Below, piece after piece: positions 5,644 to 7,777 of a stretch of DNA of 7,777 bases. The stretch covers positions 1 to 7,777 of the forward strand of contig CAZIDN010000124.1 of assembly GCA_964537875.1 (NCBI GenBank), read 5' to 3'. This DNA comes from JAPKZH01 sp964537875. GTDB taxonomy: Bacteria; Acidobacteriota; Aminicenantia; Aminicenantales; UBA4085. The first letter of the stretch is position 1. Each line of letters opens with the position of its first letter. The translations under genes and the position numbers were made by a program. The notes under the pieces were generated by a model. The model searched no databases, was not told the origin of the DNA, and saw nothing but the letters and a program-made list of their open reading frames with translations.

Positions 5644-7167
5644 TTATTCCAGGCTGCCGACGGTTTTTTCGACGGCCTCCAGGATCTCGCAGGATTTGAC
5701 CAGCTCTTTCATCGTGTTGTGGTCGGGATAGAGCGGCCGATCCTCTTCGAGGTGGTTTACGTGCTTGCGGATTGCGCTTTTCGCCGCCTGGACGCCCTTG
5801 CCCGGCGTGAATTCGCGGAAATCGAGCCCCTGGGCGGCCGCCATGAATTCGATGCCGAGGATCCCATAGGCGTTATCCAGGATCTGGACATTCTTCAGGG
5901 CGGTATTCATGCCCATCGAGACGAAGTCCTCCTGGTCGGCGGCGGCCGGGATGGACATCGTCGAGGCCGGCGTGGATAAGATCCTCTGCTCAACGATCAT
6001 CATATCGGCCGTGTACTGGCTGAGCATCATGCCGGAGAACATGCCCGCGCCTTTGGTCAGAAAGGCGGGCAGCCCGACGCTCAAGGCCGGATTGATCAGG
6101 CGGTTGAGCCTGCGCTCAGAAAGCACGCAGATCATGGTGACGGCCGTCCCAACCATATCCATGGGCAGCGAGATCGGGGAGCCCTGGAAATTGGCGCCGG
6201 TCAGGGCCAGCTTATATTCATGGAAGTAAATCGGATTGTCGGCGACGCCGTTGAGCTCGGTTTCGACCTGCCTGCGGGCATGGGCCACCGCATCGTGAGC
6301 CGCTCCGATGACCTGCGGCGAGGAGCGCATGGAATAGGCGTCCTGGACCTTAGTCTTGATCTTCCCGGTCTGGAGGTCGCTACCCGCAATGCATTTCATG
6401 ATGGCCTGAGCAGAGCGGATGGCCCCGGCAAAGCCACGCTCCTGATGCAGCCGCGCATCGTAAGGCTTGAGGTTGGCCAGAAGGGCTTCGAGGGTCATGG
6501 CGCAGGCGATCTCGGCCTGCTTCAGCCAGCGGTTGATGTCATAAAGCTGGAGCGCGCTTATGGCTGTGATCAGGTTGGAGCCGTTGATGGCGGCCAGGCC
6601 GTCGCGCGCCTGCAGGCCGGGGACGGCGATTCCGGCGCGTTCCATGGCCACCCGGCCCGGAAGCCGTTCCCCTTTATAGAACGCCTCGCCTTCACCCAGG
6701 AGGAGGAGTGCGATCTGAGACATCGGGGCAAGGTCGCCGCAGGCGCCGACCGAGCCTTTCGTGCAAACGACGGGTGTCACGCCCTTGTTGAGCATCTCCA
6801 GGTAGGTCAAGGTGATTTCCGGGCGACATCCGGACCGGCCCTTGGCATGGACGTTGATCCGGCTGGCCATAGCGCCCCGGACGTGTTCGATGGGGGCCGG
6901 GTCGCCGATCCCAGCGGCATGGTTATAGATAAGATACTTTTGAAAATCCTTTACCTGTTCGTCGGAGAGGACGATCTCGGAGAATTCGCCGATGCCGGTG
7001 TTCGTGCCGTACATGATTTCGCGGGCCTTCAGCTTTTCCTCGAGCATGCCCCGGCACTGCTTGATCTTCTCCAGCGATTCCGGATGAAGCTCGACTTTTT
7101 CATTGTGCCGAGCGATCTTCGTAAGTTTTTCGACCGTTAAGCTTTTACCGTCAAGTATGATTGCCAA
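5644..7167 (-). CDS. hutH: HAL/PAL/TAL-family aromatic amino acid ammonia-lyase with Ala-Cys-Gly MIO site
   Basis: 507 residues from TTG 7167, a full family length. The frame also opens at TTG 7179, but that codon overlaps the GGAGG ribosome site (7173-7177), which sits 5 bases before TTG 7167; no ATG occurs before codon 41. The family removes ammonia from histidine (giving urocanate) or from phenylalanine or tyrosine, using an MIO cofactor formed autocatalytically from Ala-Ser-Gly. Here the triad is Ala142-Cys143-Gly144 in GSVGACGDLAP. Other active-site residues are present: Tyr53 (YGTNTGIGEF), His83 (NHAAGIG), Asn195 (AINGSN), Gln275/Tyr278/Arg281 (QDAYSMRSSPQV), Phe327 (GANFQGSP), Glu413 (DQEDFVSMG). 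The glutamate and His83 are HutH-like. The motifs AINGSN, MRSSPQV, NFQGSPISLPMD and DQEDF differ from classical HutH (INGTQ, LRCQPQV, NFHAEP, NQEDH), so the substrate is not certain. No hutU, hutI or hutG is in the window. It is cytoplasmic, with its own promoter and a palindrome upstream. Confidence 0.93.
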   Translation of the reverse strand: MAIILDGKSLTVEKLTKIARHNEKVELHPESLEKIKQCRGMLEEKLKAREIMYGTNTGIGEFSEIVLSDEQVKDFQKYLIYNHAAGIGDPAPIEHVRGAMASRINVHAKGRSGCRPEITLTYLEMLNKGVTPVVCTKGSVGACGDLAPMSQIALLLLGEGEAFYKGERLPGRVAMERAGIAVPGLQARDGLAAINGSNLITAISALQLYDINRWLKQAEIACAMTLEALLANLKPYDARLHQERGFAGAIRSAQAIMKCIAGSDLQTGKIKTKVQDAYSMRSSPQVIGAAHDAVAHARRQVETELNGVADNPIYFHEYKLALTGANFQGSPISLPMDMVGTAVTMICVLSERRLNRLINPALSVGLPAFLTKGAGMFSGMMLSQYTADMMIVEQRILSTPASTMSIPAAADQEDFVSMGMNTALKNVQILDNAYGILGIEFMAAAQGLDFREFTPGKGVQAAKSAIRKHVNHLEEDRPLYPDHNTMKELVKSCEILEAVEKTVGSLE

Positions 7168-7172
7168 ATGAA

Positions 7173-7177
7173 CCTCC
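7173..7177 (-). promoter_or_regulatory. Ribosome binding site that decides the ammonia-lyase start
   Basis: A perfect GGAGG on the minus strand, 5 bases before TTG 7167. It overlaps the upstream in-frame TTG 7179-7177, which therefore cannot use it, so the protein should begin four codons further in. Confidence 0.7.
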
Positions 7178-7205
7178 AATATTCACGAAACAAATTCGAC
7201 CACAT

Positions 7206-7234
7206 ATCATAGGCCAATTCCCCGCGGCCGTAAA
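7206..7234 (-). promoter_or_regulatory. Putative sigma70-type promoter of the ammonia-lyase gene
   Basis: On the minus strand, TTTACG (7234-7229) and TATGAT (7211-7206) are separated by exactly 17 bases, with four of six and five of six consensus matches. Transcription would begin near 7199, giving a leader of about 30 bases before TTG 7167. It probably drives the lyase and perhaps the transglutaminase gene behind it. Confidence 0.55.
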
Positions 7235-7239
7235 GACTC

Positions 7240-7251
7240 TGAACTAGTTCA
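7240..7251. promoter_or_regulatory. 12-bp perfect palindrome, possible operator
   Basis: TGAACTAGTTCA is fully self-complementary and lies just upstream of the -35 of the lyase promoter. A third half-site, TGAAC at 7253-7257, makes an overlapping second palindrome, GTTCA-A-TGAAC (7247-7257). The position would suit an activator or a regulator controlling the lyase gene. It is not the LexA box of Gram-positive bacteria, which needs four bases between GAAC and GTTC; here there are two. No regulator gene is in the window. Confidence 0.4.
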
Positions 7252-7383
7252 ATGAACCGAGAAAAAGGCCGTATTCTCGTTTTTTCTAAAACAAGGACGA
7301 TGCCGTCTTCTTCATTTACCGTCCACTGCCATGTCGCAGACGAGGTCCAACGAAAATTTTAAGATAATGATAGCGTCTCGTTT

Positions 7384-7777
7384 TTAAGCTAAACCAACGA
7401 GCGGCAGAAGAATTCTCAAACCTAACCAGAGAGTCAGGCCGCCAAGAATATCGAACAGCACTCCCGCCCGCAGCATTTTGGTAATGGGGACCATGCCCGA
7501 CCCGTAGACGATGGCGTTGGGCGGCGTCGAGACCGGCAGCATAAAGCCCCAGCTCGCTCCCAGGGTGGCCCCGATCGCCGGCGGCACGGGATTGACGCCG
7601 GCGGCCATCGACAGGGAGATGATCACCGGCACCACCATGTTGGCCGAAGCCGTGTTGGAAGTCGTTTCGCTGACGATGATGGCGATAAAAATGGCGGCAA
7701 AGGTGATTCCCCACATAGAGCTGGCGCCGCTCAAGCGGAGCAGGCTTCTGCCGACGGCATCGGCCAGTTGGGTTTGG
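7384..7777 (-). CDS. DASS/SLC13-family anion:sodium symporter, C-terminal part
   Basis: The last 130 residues are present; the gene runs off the right edge, with the first complete codon at 7776-7774. The frame is open to the edge with no need for a start here. The divalent anion:Na+ symporter signature is clear: the second SNT motif in SETTSNTASANM (36-47 of the visible part), the sodium and substrate-binding signature P.STPPNAIVYGSG (81-94), and hydrophobic segments at about 21-35, 47-61, 66-83 and 104-125. The protein sits in the inner membrane and would import di- or tricarboxylates or sulfate with sodium; which one cannot be told from the C-terminus. A 216-bp region with its own promoter separates it from the ammonia-lyase, so a shared operon is not assumed. 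An overlapping open frame at 7316-7714 is out of frame with these motifs. Confidence 0.93.
   Translation of the reverse strand, partial: QTQLADAVGRSLLRLSGASSMWGITFAAIFIAIIVSETTSNTASANMVVPVIISLSMAAGVNPVPPAIGATLGASWGFMLPVSTPPNAIVYGSGMVPITKMLRAGVLFDILGGLTLWLGLRILLPLVGLA

Noticed and set aside
6220..7140. Plus-strand open frame of about 300 codons opposite the ammonia-lyase gene
   Set aside because: The minus strand encodes a full-length lyase with all family motifs; the opposite frame has no recognisable protein features.
7258..7279. CGAGAA...TTCTCG stem followed by TTTTTT, like an intrinsic terminator on the plus strand
   Set aside because: The stem is short (6 bp, 10-base loop), and no plus-strand gene ends here; all genes to the left of it are on the minus strand apart from the distant TPR gene.
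7316..7714. Minus-strand open frame overlapping the transporter gene in another frame
   Set aside because: The frame ending at 7384 carries the SNT and TPPNAIVYGSG motifs of DASS carriers; the other frame is Arg/His/Gly-rich with no membrane segments.

Overview
The window reads as chromosomal sequence from a Gram-negative-type bacterium, recovered as a draft or metagenome scaffold: it carries a 100-N gap. Three predicted exported proteins (a TPR protein, an S8 protease and a transglutaminase-like protein) sit beside a HutH-like ammonia-lyase, an AMMECR1 protein and a DASS/SLC13 carrier. This mix, with moderately GC-rich codon use, TTG starts and strong GGAGG ribosome sites, fits the Acidobacteriota/Aminicenantota neighbourhood. 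That assignment is a general impression, not a demonstrated placement. No phage, insertion sequence, CRISPR array, tRNA or rRNA was seen.

Layout. Positions 1-163 hold a perfect 13-bp hairpin and a plausible sigma70-type promoter leading to one plus-strand gene (164-958), an exported TPR protein resembling the RMDN family. Everything else is on the minus strand, so it is described here from high to low coordinates. The 3' end of a DASS/SLC13 transporter enters from the right edge (7384-7777). A 216-bp intergenic region follows, with a promoter and a 12-bp palindrome upstream of it. Next come the ammonia-lyase (5644-7167) and, 41 bp later, a secreted transglutaminase-like protein with a probable PsbP/Mog1-like C-terminal domain (3698-5602). 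The next intergenic region contains nested inverted repeats and the N gap. It is followed by a tight three-gene run: an unrecognised 127-residue protein (3034-3417), AMMECR1 (2462-3010) and an exported subtilisin-like protease (971-2449). The protease gene converges on the TPR gene with only 12 bp between the stop codons.

Points of most interest. (1) The MIO-forming triad of the ammonia-lyase is Ala-Cys-Gly rather than the usual Ala-Ser-Gly, and several pocket motifs differ from classical HutH. (2) The N gap is flanked by an identical 55-bp sequence on both sides, which looks like an unmerged assembly overlap; the true sequence is probably continuous. (3) After joining, the 127-residue gene has an extended -10 element placed so that transcription would start at or one base before its ATG (a leaderless mRNA), with a nested stem-loop just upstream. 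(4) That 127-residue protein loosely resembles a JAMM/MPN fold lacking its metal ligands. I did not find a convincing entirely new multi-gene system; the AMMECR1, 127-residue protein and S8 protease unit is the nearest candidate.
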